Below are positions 6,207-13,589 of a stretch of DNA of 35,135 nt, piece after piece. The notes under the pieces are model-generated. The model saw nothing but the letters and a program-made list of their open reading frames with translations. It made no database searches and had not been told where the DNA came from. The translations under genes were made by a program, and so were the position numbers. Each line of letters starts with the position of its first letter. Positions within the stretch are counted from its first letter, which is position 1. The DNA lies in the IMG/VR virus record IMGVR_UViG_3300035199_000383, positions 1 through 35,135 of that record; one strand, written 5' to 3'. This DNA comes from a virus.

Positions 6207-7295
6207 ATGGAACTCATGCAAGCAAGCAACCAATGGGCGAGCAGGCCAGCCGATCAGCGTTACGAGACGCTGGACGCATTGCAGGTAGCGGTGGCGGATC
6301 GCAGGCAGGAGAGTTGGACCCTCACCACCGATACGAAAGACCTCCGGGTCGGAGCCGCCAGCAATGCGCTTACGGTGGATGCGTACGACGTGACACAGGG
6401 GTACAGGCGCACGCTCGAGCCCAGCAACTGGGCGTTCGGACAACTCGCCATGTACGCACAGGCTCCGGCGAGCTATCTCCGCAAGCTGCCCGCAGAGTTG
6501 GCAGCTATCAACTTGCAATGGGGTCTCGAACACGGCCCTATCCGCAACGATGCACTCGTGTTGGGCCAGACCAACGGCTCCAACAAACTCCGGGCGATGA
6601 CCTCCACGTCGTACGGACGTATCTGGGATTCGCAGGTAGTGGAGGCGGTGCAACGCGTGAACACCGATGGGCGGTGGCAGGTTCCATCCGCCAGCTACGC
6701 AACCACCAACGCCAAGCGTGCCACCACGCTCTACGCATCCGATAGAGACGTGTTCCTCTTCCTCGTCGACCCCGACCATGCCATAGAGGTGGACGGCGAG
6801 ACGTTGTTCCGGGGGTTCTACACCTGGAATAGCGAGGTGGGTTCGGCGGTGTTCGGTCTGACCACCTTCCTCTACCGCTACGTCTGCGACAACCGCATCA
6901 TCTGGGGTGCGACAGATGTGCAGGAGCTACGGATACGCCATACTGGTGGGGCTCCCGAGCGGTTCGCCTACGAGGGGGAGGAGTACCTGAACCGGTATGC
7001 CAACGAGTCCGCGTCCCACCTCGTAGACGGGATCAGGAAGGCCAAGGCCTACGAGCTACCGCAGGCTGACCAGCCCGGCAAGGGTTGGGACTCGTGGCTA
7101 CAGGACCGTGGCTTCACGGCCAAGCAGGCCAAGGCCGCGATAGAGACGGCTCAGGCGGAGGAGGGCGAGGCCCGCAGCCTGTGGGACATCATCAACGGTG
7201 TCACCGCGTCTGCTCGGGCGATCATCCATACCGATGAGCGCGTGAAGGTGGAGGCGGCTGCTGGTAAGTTGATGCGCTACGCAGTCGACCGGTAA
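6207..7295 (+). CDS. DUF932 family phage/plasmid protein
   Basis: A 362-aa protein of the DUF932 family, common in phages and plasmids and without an established biochemical role. The best signature is near residues 220-245: the segment LTTFLYRYVCDNRIIWG, then LRIRHTGGAPERF, matches the usual 'R-V-C-N-x-I ... RHTG' core. The upstream part has the common PASYLRKLP and WDSQVVEAV segments. ATG at 6207 has AAGG just upstream; ATG at 6216 in the same frame is possible. The longer open frame to 5934 crosses terminator and repeat sequence and is unlikely to be translated. It is the first gene of a run that continues into the replication genes. Confidence 0.82.
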   Translation: MELMQASNQWASRPADQRYETLDALQVAVADRRQESWTLTTDTKDLRVGAASNALTVDAYDVTQGYRRTLEPSNWAFGQLAMYAQAPASYLRKLPAELAAINLQWGLEHGPIRNDALVLGQTNGSNKLRAMTSTSYGRIWDSQVVEAVQRVNTDGRWQVPSASYATTNAKRATTLYASDRDVFLFLVDPDHAIEVDGETLFRGFYTWNSEVGSAVFGLTTFLYRYVCDNRIIWGATDVQELRIRHTGGAPERFAYEGEEYLNRYANESASHLVDGIRKAKAYELPQADQPGKGWDSWLQDRGFTAKQAKAAIETAQAEEGEARSLWDIINGVTASARAIIHTDERVKVEAAAGKLMRYAVDR

Positions 7296-7302
7296 GCATC
7301 AC

Positions 7303-7335
7303 AACGGCCCCCTGCCTCCGGGTGGGGGGTCGTTT
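7303..7335 (+). terminator. Possible weak terminator after the DUF932 gene
   Basis: AACGGCCCCC (7303-7312) can pair with GGGGGTCGTT (7325-7334), with one G-U pair, followed by TTT. It sits 7 nt after the DUF932 stop, and the next gene starts only 22 nt later, so it probably attenuates rather than ends transcription. Confidence 0.45.
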
Positions 7336-7357
7336 CATACCTCGAACAGGAGACAAG

Positions 7358-7591
7358 ATGATCACTTTGCAGATCGACGGTGACCAGACCGTGCAGCTAT
7401 ACCAACCCCTCGATGCCCAGCAGTACCTAGGCGTGTCCAACCGGACGATAGACCGCTGGCGCAGAGAGGGGTGGCTGCTGCCTGCGGCCTTGGTAGGCAG
7501 GGGGTACGTCTACGAGAAGAAAGCCCTCGATGAATGCTGGCAACTCAGGAATCAGAATCAGGACAGATTGGATAAGGAGATCACCGAATGA
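7358..7591 (+). CDS. Excisionase/MerR-type helix-turn-helix protein
   Basis: A 77-aa DNA-binding protein with a winged-helix fold of the HTH_17/excisionase type. The recognition part is DAQQYLGVSNRTIDRWRREG, followed by a wing GRGYVYEKKALDECW. The start is ATG at 7358 with AGGAGA upstream; earlier in-frame codons lie in the hairpin. It overlaps the next gene by the ATGA tetranucleotide. No integrase is visible, so a role in excision has no support here. A regulator or replication initiator accessory for the genes that follow is more likely. Confidence 0.72.
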   Translation: MITLQIDGDQTVQLYQPLDAQQYLGVSNRTIDRWRREGWLLPAALVGRGYVYEKKALDECWQLRNQNQDRLDKEITE

Positions 7592-8226
7592 CGCAGCAGT
7601 ATGCACCTAAGAAGAAGCCGGACGCTTTGCTCGTGAAGATCCTCGAATGGCAGAGCCTCGACCCTCCACGCCCGTCTAAGTTCATGGCTACTAGCGATGG
7701 GGATGCCATCGAGTTGACCGTATGGCAGGACGATAAGGCTCAGGTAGATATCCGCGCATACCTGAGCGGCATAGACCCCCGGAGCCTCGCAGGTTCCACG
7801 ATGCTCGCGACGGTACAAACACCGGGCAAGGACTACGCGGGCACGATGCAATACAAGCTGACTGGCCTCAAGGCTACGGGTGGTGACCAGCCCCCTGCCC
7901 CTGCGCCTGCCCAGGCTGACGCACCCGCTGCACCCTCCCCGGACTGGTCAGACTACGTGCCCACAACGAGGCAGGAGATAGGCCTGTCAGTTGGACAAAG
8001 CAAGAATGTTGGTGGCCCGATGATCGCCGCCTACATCACGGCCAACAAGGGCAAGCTGCCCGATGCGGAATGGTTGTATCAAGCAGCGGCAACCGTCAAC
8101 ACGTTCAGTGCAGCTTTACTCTCCGGCGTGAGGCTCGAGGTTGTCGAGGAGCCGGAGCCGGAGGAGCCCGAGGTCGAGGAATCCCTAGGCGTGGTCAGCG
8201 TTGATGAGGTGCAGCATGGCAATTGA
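7588..8226 (+). CDS. Hypothetical protein, possible OB-fold single-strand binder
   Basis: A 212-aa protein I cannot assign to a family. Residues about 10-95 are beta-rich and could be an OB-like fold (IELTVWQDDKAQVDIRAYL, then STMLATVQTPGKDYAG). Residues 95-120 form a Pro/Ala linker. A second helical domain covers about 125-180, and the tail is very acidic (EEPEPEEPEVEES). The order of beta domain, Pro/Ala linker and acidic tail recalls single-stranded DNA-binding proteins, and the gene sits between an HTH protein and a RecB-like nuclease, where such a protein would fit. The assignment is inference only. Confidence 0.6.
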   Translation: MTQQYAPKKKPDALLVKILEWQSLDPPRPSKFMATSDGDAIELTVWQDDKAQVDIRAYLSGIDPRSLAGSTMLATVQTPGKDYAGTMQYKLTGLKATGGDQPPAPAPAQADAPAAPSPDWSDYVPTTRQEIGLSVGQSKNVGGPMIAAYITANKGKLPDAEWLYQAAATVNTFSAALLSGVRLEVVEEPEPEEPEVEESLGVVSVDEVQHGN

Positions 8227-8953
8227 GACACAAGAACATCTGCTACAGGCGCGCCTGACAGGGGATGACACCCTTACCATCAGCCGCAACGGCAACCATC
8301 AGTACTGGACCCATCAGGGCACCAAGGTGCCGTCGGTCACCACGATGGCAACCCACGTAGATGAGGGCTCATTCGGGGCAGCGATGGGCTGGACTTTGAA
8401 TCAGATCAAGGACAACGGCGGCGACCTCGGCGCACCGAACCGCATCAGCAAGCAGGCGATGGAGGACGGCAACCAGCTTCATGCCGCTATCGATGCATAC
8501 ATCCAGAACGGCACCATCGCCGAGGGCAATCCTCTGTTCATCGCTTGGCTGCACGAGGTGGGGGAGAAACATGACTGGCTCGACAGCGAGCAGTTCATCT
8601 ATCACGAGGGGGGACTGTTCGGCGGGACACTCGATGCCCTCAGCAGGGACAAAGAGTACCCGCACAGGGATGACTCGATTTCCTCTATGGTTTGGGACTG
8701 GAAAACGGTGGACCCAAAAAGCTGGGCCAAGCACGGCAGCACGTTCCGCCACGCAAAGGACAGTGCCCAACTCGCAGCCTACGCATCTGCGCTTCAGCAT
8801 ATGGGCAGCATCTACGTTCCGACCAGAGGTTGCATCGCCTACATCATGCGAGATGCCTCCGCCGTGGTGGTGGAAGAGGTTGACCTGGCGTGGGGATGGA
8901 GGCTATTCCAGGCATCGCACATCATCTATAACCTCCGCAAGGACGGGCGATGA
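8216..8953 (+). CDS. RecB/Cas4-like PD-(D/E)XK nuclease
   Basis: A 245-aa protein with the PD-(D/E)XK exonuclease layout of the RecB/Cas4/PDDEXK_1 group. Motifs in order: His89 in GNQLHAAIDAYI, Asp140 in FGGTLDAL, Asp161-x-Lys163 in VWDWKT and the helix QLAAYASAL near 185-193. All catalytic residues expected of an active enzyme are visible. The family processes DNA ends in recombination or replication. The start at 8216 has GAGGT 6 nt upstream and overlaps the preceding gene by 11 nt; its stop overlaps the next gene by ATGA. It sits in the replication/recombination block. Confidence 0.8.
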   Translation: MAIETQEHLLQARLTGDDTLTISRNGNHQYWTHQGTKVPSVTTMATHVDEGSFGAAMGWTLNQIKDNGGDLGAPNRISKQAMEDGNQLHAAIDAYIQNGTIAEGNPLFIAWLHEVGEKHDWLDSEQFIYHEGGLFGGTLDALSRDKEYPHRDDSISSMVWDWKTVDPKSWAKHGSTFRHAKDSAQLAAYASALQHMGSIYVPTRGCIAYIMRDASAVVVEEVDLAWGWRLFQASHIIYNLRKDGR

Positions 8954-9216
8954 GGGGCAACATACAGTGGTGTCCACATCAAGGGTTCTGGATCGCCGTC
9001 ATCCATTGCGAGGCATGCTGGGCAGAGATGCAACGGGACCGCCTGGTCGGAGAGACGCAACGGGCCAACGACCTCAAGGAAGAAGAGTTGGCTCTTCGAC
9101 AGGACGCCAAGTGGGTGGAGCCTAGGCCGCAACCTAGGCCCACCTATGTCCTGCCACCGAAACAAGCTGAAGAGCGTGGAGGTATGCAGATTGAACCTAG
9201 ACGTAAGTCATCCTGA
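8950..9216 (+). CDS. Small hypothetical protein with a possible zinc site
   Basis: An 88-aa protein overlapping its upstream neighbour by ATGA. The N-terminus has C-P-H...H-C-x-x-C within residues 8-23 (WCPHQGFWIAVIHCEACW), a likely zinc-binding knuckle. A charged helix (residues 25-55) and a Pro/Arg-rich tail follow. The end overlaps the start region of the helicase gene. No family is recognised; coupling to the nuclease and helicase suggests a DNA-related accessory role. Confidence 0.55.
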   Translation: MRGNIQWCPHQGFWIAVIHCEACWAEMQRDRLVGETQRANDLKEEELALRQDAKWVEPRPQPRPTYVLPPKQAEERGGMQIEPRRKSS

Positions 9217-10486
9217 TTCACTAGCCGAGTACGATTTCGAGATGGCGGGTAGCCATGGCCTGTACTCCCTCTCGTGGCCGCAGCTAAACATCACGGCCCG
9301 TGTCGACAGGATCAAGGAGTCCACCGATCACGAGGTCAAGGGCGAGGTGCAACTAACAAGCACCAGGCCCACCAGTGCAGGGCATCTGCGTGCCGGGCGG
9401 CTCAACATCACGAGCCCGAGCGCACGCAACACCTTCGGCAAGTCCCTCGCCGCCAGGGACGCCGGTGTAGATTGGGACAAAGTCCTCGAGCAGTTATGCA
9501 TGGCCGTCTTACGGGAGTGGCGACAGGGCAGCCCTGTCGTACAGCTAGACGGGCAGGTGGATGTCAGGGCACAGGCCAAGTGGCTCATCGAGCCGCTGAT
9601 CCAACTCAACAACCCCACCCTGATCTATGGCCCCGGCTCCACCGGGAAGAGTTGGTTCGGGCAGTACCTCGCCACCCTCGCCGATGAGGGTATGCGCCAT
9701 GGAGACCTGTCGGTCGAGCCGTCCTCTGTGCTGTACCTCGACTGGGAGACCGATCAGATAGAGCTAGGAACGCGGATCACGCTACTGAGGCGTGGCCTTG
9801 GCCTGGAGGGGGCATCCCACATCTGGTACAAGGCCATGACCCAGGGGTTGTCCAATGATATCGAGGCCATTCGGAGCGTCTGCGCCGAGAAGATGATCAC
9901 GCTGGTCATCGTCGACTCACTAGGTTCCGCGTGCATGGGTGAGCCGGAGAGTGCAGAGGTTGTGCTGCGGACGTTCACGTCACTGCGAACCCTAGGCATA
10001 AGCAGCCTGCTCATCGACCATACGAACAAAGAGAACAACATGAGCGGTCAGCACGCACAGAACCTGTTCGGATCTGTGTACAAGTACAACGCGGCCCGGA
10101 TGGTATTCCAGACCGTGAAGGATCAGGCACCCGAGGAGGACAAGCTAGTGTTCGGCTTGTTCCATAAGAAGGCCAACAACAGCCGCCTGATGCGACCGAT
10201 AGGCTTCGAGTTCTCGTTCTCCGATGAGGCCGTGAGTGTCATGCGGAGGGACGTGCGAGACACGCCGCTCGAGGAACACATGCGGGTGATCGACCGTATC
10301 CAGAACGTCTTGAAGAACAAGCCCGGCGGTCTCAGCGTAACGGACATAGCCGAGGCCTTGGAGAAAACGGAATCCCACATACGCAAGGAACTCTCCGAGG
10401 GGAAGCAGCGAGGTAGGTTCGTTGTCCTCGAGGGAGGGAAGTACGCCAACCGGGCGTGGGAGGAAGAGGAAGCGTGGAAACTCTAG
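9191..10486 (+). CDS. RepA-like AAA/RecA-fold hexameric helicase
   Basis: A 431-aa ATPase of the AAA_25/RepA-like group (RecA fold). Walker A GPGSTGKS lies at residues 147-154, VLYLDWETD follows at about 180, Walker B LVIVDSLG at about 235 and LLIDHTNKE near 275. The C-terminal 80 residues form a winged helix (SVTDIAEALEKTESHIRKEL). Relatives unwind DNA at plasmid and phage origins. I prefer TTG at 9191 because GGAGG lies 8 nt upstream; ATG at 9146 in the same frame has no ribosome site. No primase or DNA polymerase is seen in the window, so the phage may rely on host polymerase, or its polymerase gene may lie outside. Confidence 0.8.
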   Translation: MNLDVSHPDSLAEYDFEMAGSHGLYSLSWPQLNITARVDRIKESTDHEVKGEVQLTSTRPTSAGHLRAGRLNITSPSARNTFGKSLAARDAGVDWDKVLEQLCMAVLREWRQGSPVVQLDGQVDVRAQAKWLIEPLIQLNNPTLIYGPGSTGKSWFGQYLATLADEGMRHGDLSVEPSSVLYLDWETDQIELGTRITLLRRGLGLEGASHIWYKAMTQGLSNDIEAIRSVCAEKMITLVIVDSLGSACMGEPESAEVVLRTFTSLRTLGISSLLIDHTNKENNMSGQHAQNLFGSVYKYNAARMVFQTVKDQAPEEDKLVFGLFHKKANNSRLMRPIGFEFSFSDEAVSVMRRDVRDTPLEEHMRVIDRIQNVLKNKPGGLSVTDIAEALEKTESHIRKELSEGKQRGRFVVLEGGKYANRAWEEEEAWKL

Positions 10487-10890
10487 AACGGTACGATATC
10501 GGTCTCGCATGTATCGAGACGGCGCTGCGGAACAAGCTGCGGTTGGTGCCGGACGGTAACGAGATCGATATCAAACCTCCGACGGGTGACTACGACAGAG
10601 AGCAGGCTGCTTTCATATTCCGCACGCTGCAAGCCAAGCGTGTAGAGGTGATAGCCATCACCTCGGACCCAGAAGGGGTGCGTACGGCGCTCTGTGAGGC
10701 CCAGCAGGCCCTGTCTGACATCAACAACCAGTGCAACCTACTGCTAGACCGCGTAGACCGCATGGAGAAAGCCTATCGAGCAGTGTTCCCAGGTATCACG
10801 GCGTGTATCAACGGCGAGCAAGGATGCCCGGAAGATGCCGTCGTTCTATGTACAACATGTTGCAAGATTGAGCAAGGAGATCAGAAATGA
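10474..10890 (+). CDS. Hypothetical coiled-coil protein with Cys-rich tail
   Basis: A 138-aa protein beginning at GTG 10474, just after AGGAAGAGGA, and overlapping the helicase end by 13 nt. Residues about 60-110 are predicted helical (ALCEAQQALSDINNQCNLLL) and end in a short coiled coil. The C-terminus has several Cys, including CTTCC. No family is recognised. It overlaps the PP-loop gene by ATGA, so the two are translationally coupled, and it may be an accessory of that enzyme or of the helicase. Confidence 0.6.
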   Translation: METLERYDIGLACIETALRNKLRLVPDGNEIDIKPPTGDYDREQAAFIFRTLQAKRVEVIAITSDPEGVRTALCEAQQALSDINNQCNLLLDRVDRMEKAYRAVFPGITACINGEQGCPEDAVVLCTTCCKIEQGDQK

Positions 10891-11762
10891 CTAACCCATA
10901 CCTATTCGATGGGCCTGCGGTGGTCTCATTCAGTGGTGGTCGCACTAGCGGCTACATGCTCGCATCTATCCTGGCTGCTCATGGCGGTAAGTTGCCAGAA
11001 GATATTGTCGTCGTGTTTGCCAACACCGGACGAGAACGGCTAGAGACACTCGACTTTGTACGTGATGTGCAAGGACATTGGGGTGTTCCTATCCACTGGG
11101 TTGAATACCGTAAGCCTGAGAAGCGTGGAGCCATTCGGTACGAGGAGGTGGACTACGAGTCCGCATCTCGTGACGGTGAGCCCTATTCATCTCTTATCGA
11201 GAGCCGGAACTTCTTACCTAACCCAGTGATGCGATTCTGTACCACTGAGTTGAAGGTCAACACAATGAAAGGCTTCATCCATTATGGGAGGGGATGGGAA
11301 CGGTATACCAACGTGGTTGGCCTACGTGCTGACGAGATGAACCGTGTCACCAAAATGCAGTCCAAGAACGATGACCCAAAGAATAAAGATGCTTGGCGCT
11401 CTATCGCCCCGATGGCTACAGCGGGCCATGTGCTTGCTGACGTGACAGACTTCTGGAAGCAGCAGGAGTTTGATCTGCAACTCCGACCGCACGAGGGCAA
11501 TTGTGACCTATGCTTCCTTAAAGGGGCAGGGACACTTAGCGCAATCATCCGAGAACACCCAGAGCTATCCCACTGGTGGGAGAAACAAGAGGCCCGCGAT
11601 GTCAGGGGCCGTGACGCTGGCGAGGGGCAGAATGCATCACGATTCCGTAATGACAGGCCTAGCTACGCTGCATTAGCAGAAGGGGTACGAAACCAATCAG
11701 CATTCGACTTCGGCATATTCGACGATCTCATGACCTGCGATACAAATGCCTGTACGGACTAA
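10887..11762 (+). CDS. PAPS-reductase-like PP-loop protein
   Basis: A 291-aa member of the phosphoadenosine-phosphosulfate reductase/PP-loop ATP pyrophosphatase superfamily. The nucleotide loop SGGRTSG is at residues 16-22, and VVFANTGRERLETLDFV is the usual second element. Conserved Cys positions are in RFCTTELK (near 117) and GNCDLCFLKG (near 205), with two more near the C-terminus. Cellular relatives reduce sulfate esters or move sulfur onto tRNA or DNA, but phage members have no settled function. The CxxC could carry an iron-sulfur cluster. There is no dndBCDE-like neighbour, so DNA phosphorothioation has no support. ATGA overlap links it to the preceding gene. Confidence 0.78.
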   Translation: MTNPYLFDGPAVVSFSGGRTSGYMLASILAAHGGKLPEDIVVVFANTGRERLETLDFVRDVQGHWGVPIHWVEYRKPEKRGAIRYEEVDYESASRDGEPYSSLIESRNFLPNPVMRFCTTELKVNTMKGFIHYGRGWERYTNVVGLRADEMNRVTKMQSKNDDPKNKDAWRSIAPMATAGHVLADVTDFWKQQEFDLQLRPHEGNCDLCFLKGAGTLSAIIREHPELSHWWEKQEARDVRGRDAGEGQNASRFRNDRPSYAALAEGVRNQSAFDFGIFDDLMTCDTNACTD

Positions 11763-11779
11763 CAAAAAGGAGTGACCAT

Positions 11780-11974
11780 ATGATTACAGAGCAGATTATC
11801 GGAGAAATCACGGCAACGAAACCCAATTCAGAATTCACGGGGCTCGTGCATACACCGTGGCGCTTCATCTCGCCATGGTCTGTCTGGCTAGAGGGTACGA
11901 TCGAGGGGTACGCCCCGGACAGGAACACCGCGCGCGGCCTATTGGCAGTAAAGATGGGACGCCTTCACCACTAA
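11780..11974 (+). CDS. Small hypothetical protein
   Basis: A 64-aa protein with a clear AAAGGAG site 8 nt before the ATG. It starts MITEQIIGEITATKPNSEF and contains PWRFISPWSVWLEG, a Trp-rich patch that could be a protein-interaction surface. No membrane segment or family is recognised. It lies 17 nt after the PP-loop gene and before A/T element C. Confidence 0.6.
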   Translation: MITEQIIGEITATKPNSEFTGLVHTPWRFISPWSVWLEGTIEGYAPDRNTARGLLAVKMGRLHH

Positions 11975-11977
11975 ACG

Positions 11978-12010
11978 ATAAGAAAATCTTTTTTCTAGAG
12001 GAAATGGAAA
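11978..12010. repeat. A/T palindrome element, copy C
   Basis: AAGAAAATCTTTTTTCTAGAGG resembles the first half of copies A and B (AAGAAAA, 2-4 nt, TTTTCT, then AGG). The second half is degenerate (GAAATGGAAAATGG). It overlaps the ribosome site of the sigma-region-4 gene, so a binding protein could control that gene's translation or transcription. Confidence 0.5.
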
Positions 12011-12511
12011 ATGGCAGAGAGAAAATTATATTTCGGAGACGCGGTTGAAGTGTCCGGCGTTAGGGCAAGATCGCACGCCGGGCACATCGCCTCGATCCTC
12101 AGTGCCCATCACATTGCTAACGGGAGTCTCGTCTACCGCACCGCGTGCGAATGCGGCAGGGTGCTTCACAGTCCCGCAACTGAGCTACGGCTTCTCGTTA
12201 GGCCCGAGGTGCCCGGCGATGTCCCGCCCTCTGTGGTGCATGCAAAGATGAGATATCTCCTGCGAGAGCTAGGTGCCTCGGGATACAACCCGGATACGGG
12301 GGAGGCGGAGGTCTATGCTCTTCTGGACAAGCTAGAGGAGAGGAACAGGGAGATCCTAAAGCTGAGGTTCGGCATAGATAAGCTCTCGGGATCGTCACTC
12401 CGAGAGATTGGCCGCCTCTACGGGGTGAGTGGCGAGCGCATCCGGCAGATAGAGGGAAGCGCGCTAAGGAAGATGCGATGGCACCGGGCGATGATGCATC
12501 GCCCTGGCTAG
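12011..12511 (+). CDS. Sigma-70 region 4 protein with an N-terminal Cys domain
   Basis: A 166-aa protein with two parts. Residues 101-157 match sigma-70 region 4, including the -35-binding helix-turn-helix (SLREIGRLYGVSGERIRQIE, then GSALRKMR). Regions 2 and 3 are absent. Residues 7-62 form a small beta domain, with GDAVEV, a GH, then ACECGRVLHSPATELRL, in which Cys47 and Cys49 are probably a metal pair. A domain with the same pattern is encoded alone at 13335-13589. The protein may bind the beta-flap or the -35 element, in the way T4 gp33 substitutes for region 4, to redirect RNA polymerase to late promoters. It is the last gene of the early strand. The fold call is confident; the switch role is inference. 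Confidence 0.75.
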   Translation: MAERKLYFGDAVEVSGVRARSHAGHIASILSAHHIANGSLVYRTACECGRVLHSPATELRLLVRPEVPGDVPPSVVHAKMRYLLRELGASGYNPDTGEAEVYALLDKLEERNREILKLRFGIDKLSGSSLREIGRLYGVSGERIRQIEGSALRKMRWHRAMMHRPG

Positions 12512-12513
12512 AA

Positions 12514-12549
12514 GAAACCCTCCCGGCGATCAAGGCTCGAGAGGGTTTC
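12514..12549 (+). terminator. Hairpin after the early operon
   Basis: GAAACCCTC (12514-12522) pairs with GAGGGTTTC (12541-12549) around an 18-nt loop that itself has short pairs. It starts 3 nt after the last early stop codon. There is no U-tract, but its place suggests it helps end early transcription, together with the palindrome 40 bp on. Confidence 0.55.
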
Positions 12550-12591
12550 GGGGAGGCCTCACGCCATGAGACGGCAACGCGAGACCCAACG

Positions 12592-12644
12592 ATTCTATAT
12601 TACTTACCCCCAAGGGTCTATAAGACCCAGGGTAAGTAATAGAA
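12592..12644. repeat. Palindrome 2 at the convergent junction, shares arms with palindrome 1
   Basis: ATTCTATATTACTTACCC on the left is matched by GGGTAAGTAATAGAAT on the right, with a 2-base bulge. An inner hairpin, GGGTCT-ATA-AGACCC, sits at 12614-12628. It ends one base before the stop of the RusA gene, between converging transcripts. It could be a bidirectional terminator. The outer arms match those of palindrome 1 at 702-743, but the inner stems differ in sequence. Confidence 0.75.
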
Positions 12645-12645
12645 T

Positions 12646-12999
12646 TTAACTTTCCTCAATCTCAATGACCGTATCGTCCTTCTCTCCTCGCTCGTACCGC
12701 AGCGTGTAGCTCACGCAGTCTGCACTATCGTCAGCAATGACACCGGCGAACACGAGCCCGTCGATGGACGCCTTCATAGACGCGAACAAGTTGTCTATGT
12801 CGCGTCTCCTTTTGTCCTTTGCTACCCAGGTGATGGTGATGTGGGCCTTGGGCATGGAGGTGCGTGGCCTACCCGCTTCAAGAACACGCAGGTACGCCTC
12901 CTCCTTGGCGAGGAGCTTGGCTTGGTAGGCGGCCATGTGATGCAAGCGTTTGTTGGGGCTTAGGTCCGGGTCAGGGAGGTGCCCGAGGTGGATGATCAT
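12646..12999 (-). CDS. rusA: RusA-family Holliday junction resolvase
   Basis: A 117-aa endonuclease of the RusA family, which cuts four-way DNA junctions as a dimer. The signature is RRRDIDNLFASMKASIDGLV followed by GVIADDSADCV. The DxDN pair and the DD pair correspond to the metal-binding acidic residues. The length is typical of the family (about 120 aa). The start at 12999 is chosen because it forms an ATGA overlap with the upstream gene and because homologues begin near here. It is the last gene of the long minus-strand operon and would resolve replication intermediates before packaging. Confidence 0.85.
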   Translation of the reverse strand: MIIHLGHLPDPDLSPNKRLHHMAAYQAKLLAKEEAYLRVLEAGRPRTSMPKAHITITWVAKDKRRRDIDNLFASMKASIDGLVFAGVIADDSADCVSYTLRYERGEKDDTVIEIEES

Positions 13000-13220
13000 C
13001 GACCAACCCCGCGGGGGCGCTTCGGGCCTGTCAGGATACCCAGCTTCGACCCGAACTTCGCCCACTCACCCACGGTCACCTTCCCGTCCTTCATCATCTC
13101 GATGCCATACTCCACCGCAGCATTACGCTCATCGGTGGTGTCGAGGCGGGCGATGATCTGCTTCCCTAGCATGATCAACCGGCGTGTCTTATATGGAAGG
13201 AACATAAGTAGCATATCCAT
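12996..13220 (-). CDS. Small hypothetical protein
   Basis: A 74-aa protein beginning MDMLLMFLPYKTRRLIMLGK and ending with a conserved-looking GKVTVGEWAKFGSKLGIL segment. The N-terminal 20 residues are hydrophobic with basic residues and could touch the membrane, but are too short and charged to be a confident membrane span. It overlaps the resolvase gene by ATGA. The family is not recognised. Confidence 0.6.
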   Translation of the reverse strand: MDMLLMFLPYKTRRLIMLGKQIIARLDTTDERNAAVEYGIEMMKDGKVTVGEWAKFGSKLGILTGPKRPRGVGR

Positions 13221-13230
13221 TCCTATTCTC

Positions 13231-13338
13231 CTATTTCTTAGCGTGATTCACGCAATACAGACTAGGCTTGAACCGTGGCAGAGCACACCGACTGCCATCT
13301 CCAGCCCGGTAAACACAGCGTTTCGGGTGGCTCTTCAT
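13231..13338 (-). CDS. Micro-protein with CxH-type zinc motif
   Basis: A 35-aa protein whose ATG overlaps the stop of the upstream zinc-domain gene in an ATGA. It starts MKSHPKRCVYRAGDGSRC and ends SLYCVNHAKK. Three Cys and a His, spaced C-x9-C-x9-C-x2-H, make a small zinc knuckle. The longer open frame to 13482 overlaps the upstream gene throughout and is unlikely. The function is unknown. Confidence 0.5.
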   Translation of the reverse strand: MKSHPKRCVYRAGDGSRCALPRFKPSLYCVNHAKK

Positions 13339-13589
13339 GTGAGATCGAACTCCGATGCCCGAGGGTGGAGGATCACCCCACACCCGCATATGACCTTGTA
13401 GACGGCCCTTAGGCTTCGGCGGTGGCGTTGGGGCTTTAACTGTACCTCTATGACCTCTGCCGTATGCCCTACGTGCGGCCAATACTGGGCCTGACCGTCC
13501 TCGTCGGACCTGAACACAACCGTATCCCCAACGTCGGCCTTCCTCATCAGGCGATTCGGTGGCTTGCTAGGTGCCGTCCTGAAGTTCAT
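13335..13589 (-). CDS. Stand-alone copy of the domain fused to the sigma-region-4 protein
   Basis: An 84-aa protein. From residue 20 it reads GDTVVF, a GHTAEVIEV strand and then YKVICGCGVILHPRASEFDL. This aligns with residues 9-61 of the sigma-region-4 protein (GDAVEV, GHIASIL, then YRTACECGRVLHSPATELRL). The two therefore share a small beta domain with a CxCG metal pair (Cys68, Cys70). It overlaps both neighbours by ATGA. A paralogue on the late strand might compete with, or pair with, the early sigma-like protein. Confidence 0.65.
   Translation of the reverse strand: MNFRTAPSKPPNRLMRKADVGDTVVFRSDEDGQAQYWPHVGHTAEVIEVQLKPQRHRRSLRAVYKVICGCGVILHPRASEFDLT

Noticed and set aside
5190-6779. Long minus-strand frames opposite the VWA and DUF932 genes
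   Set aside because: They are shadows of well-supported plus-strand genes with clear motifs and would cross the terminator region. They show no recognisable domain.
7358-7591. Excisionase of a temperate phage
   Set aside because: The HTH type fits, but no integrase, repressor or attachment site is visible, so lysogeny has no support here.
10887-11762. DndC-type DNA phosphorothioation enzyme
   Set aside because: The PP-loop family is shared, but no other dnd or ssp gene is nearby and the Cys arrangement alone does not support it.
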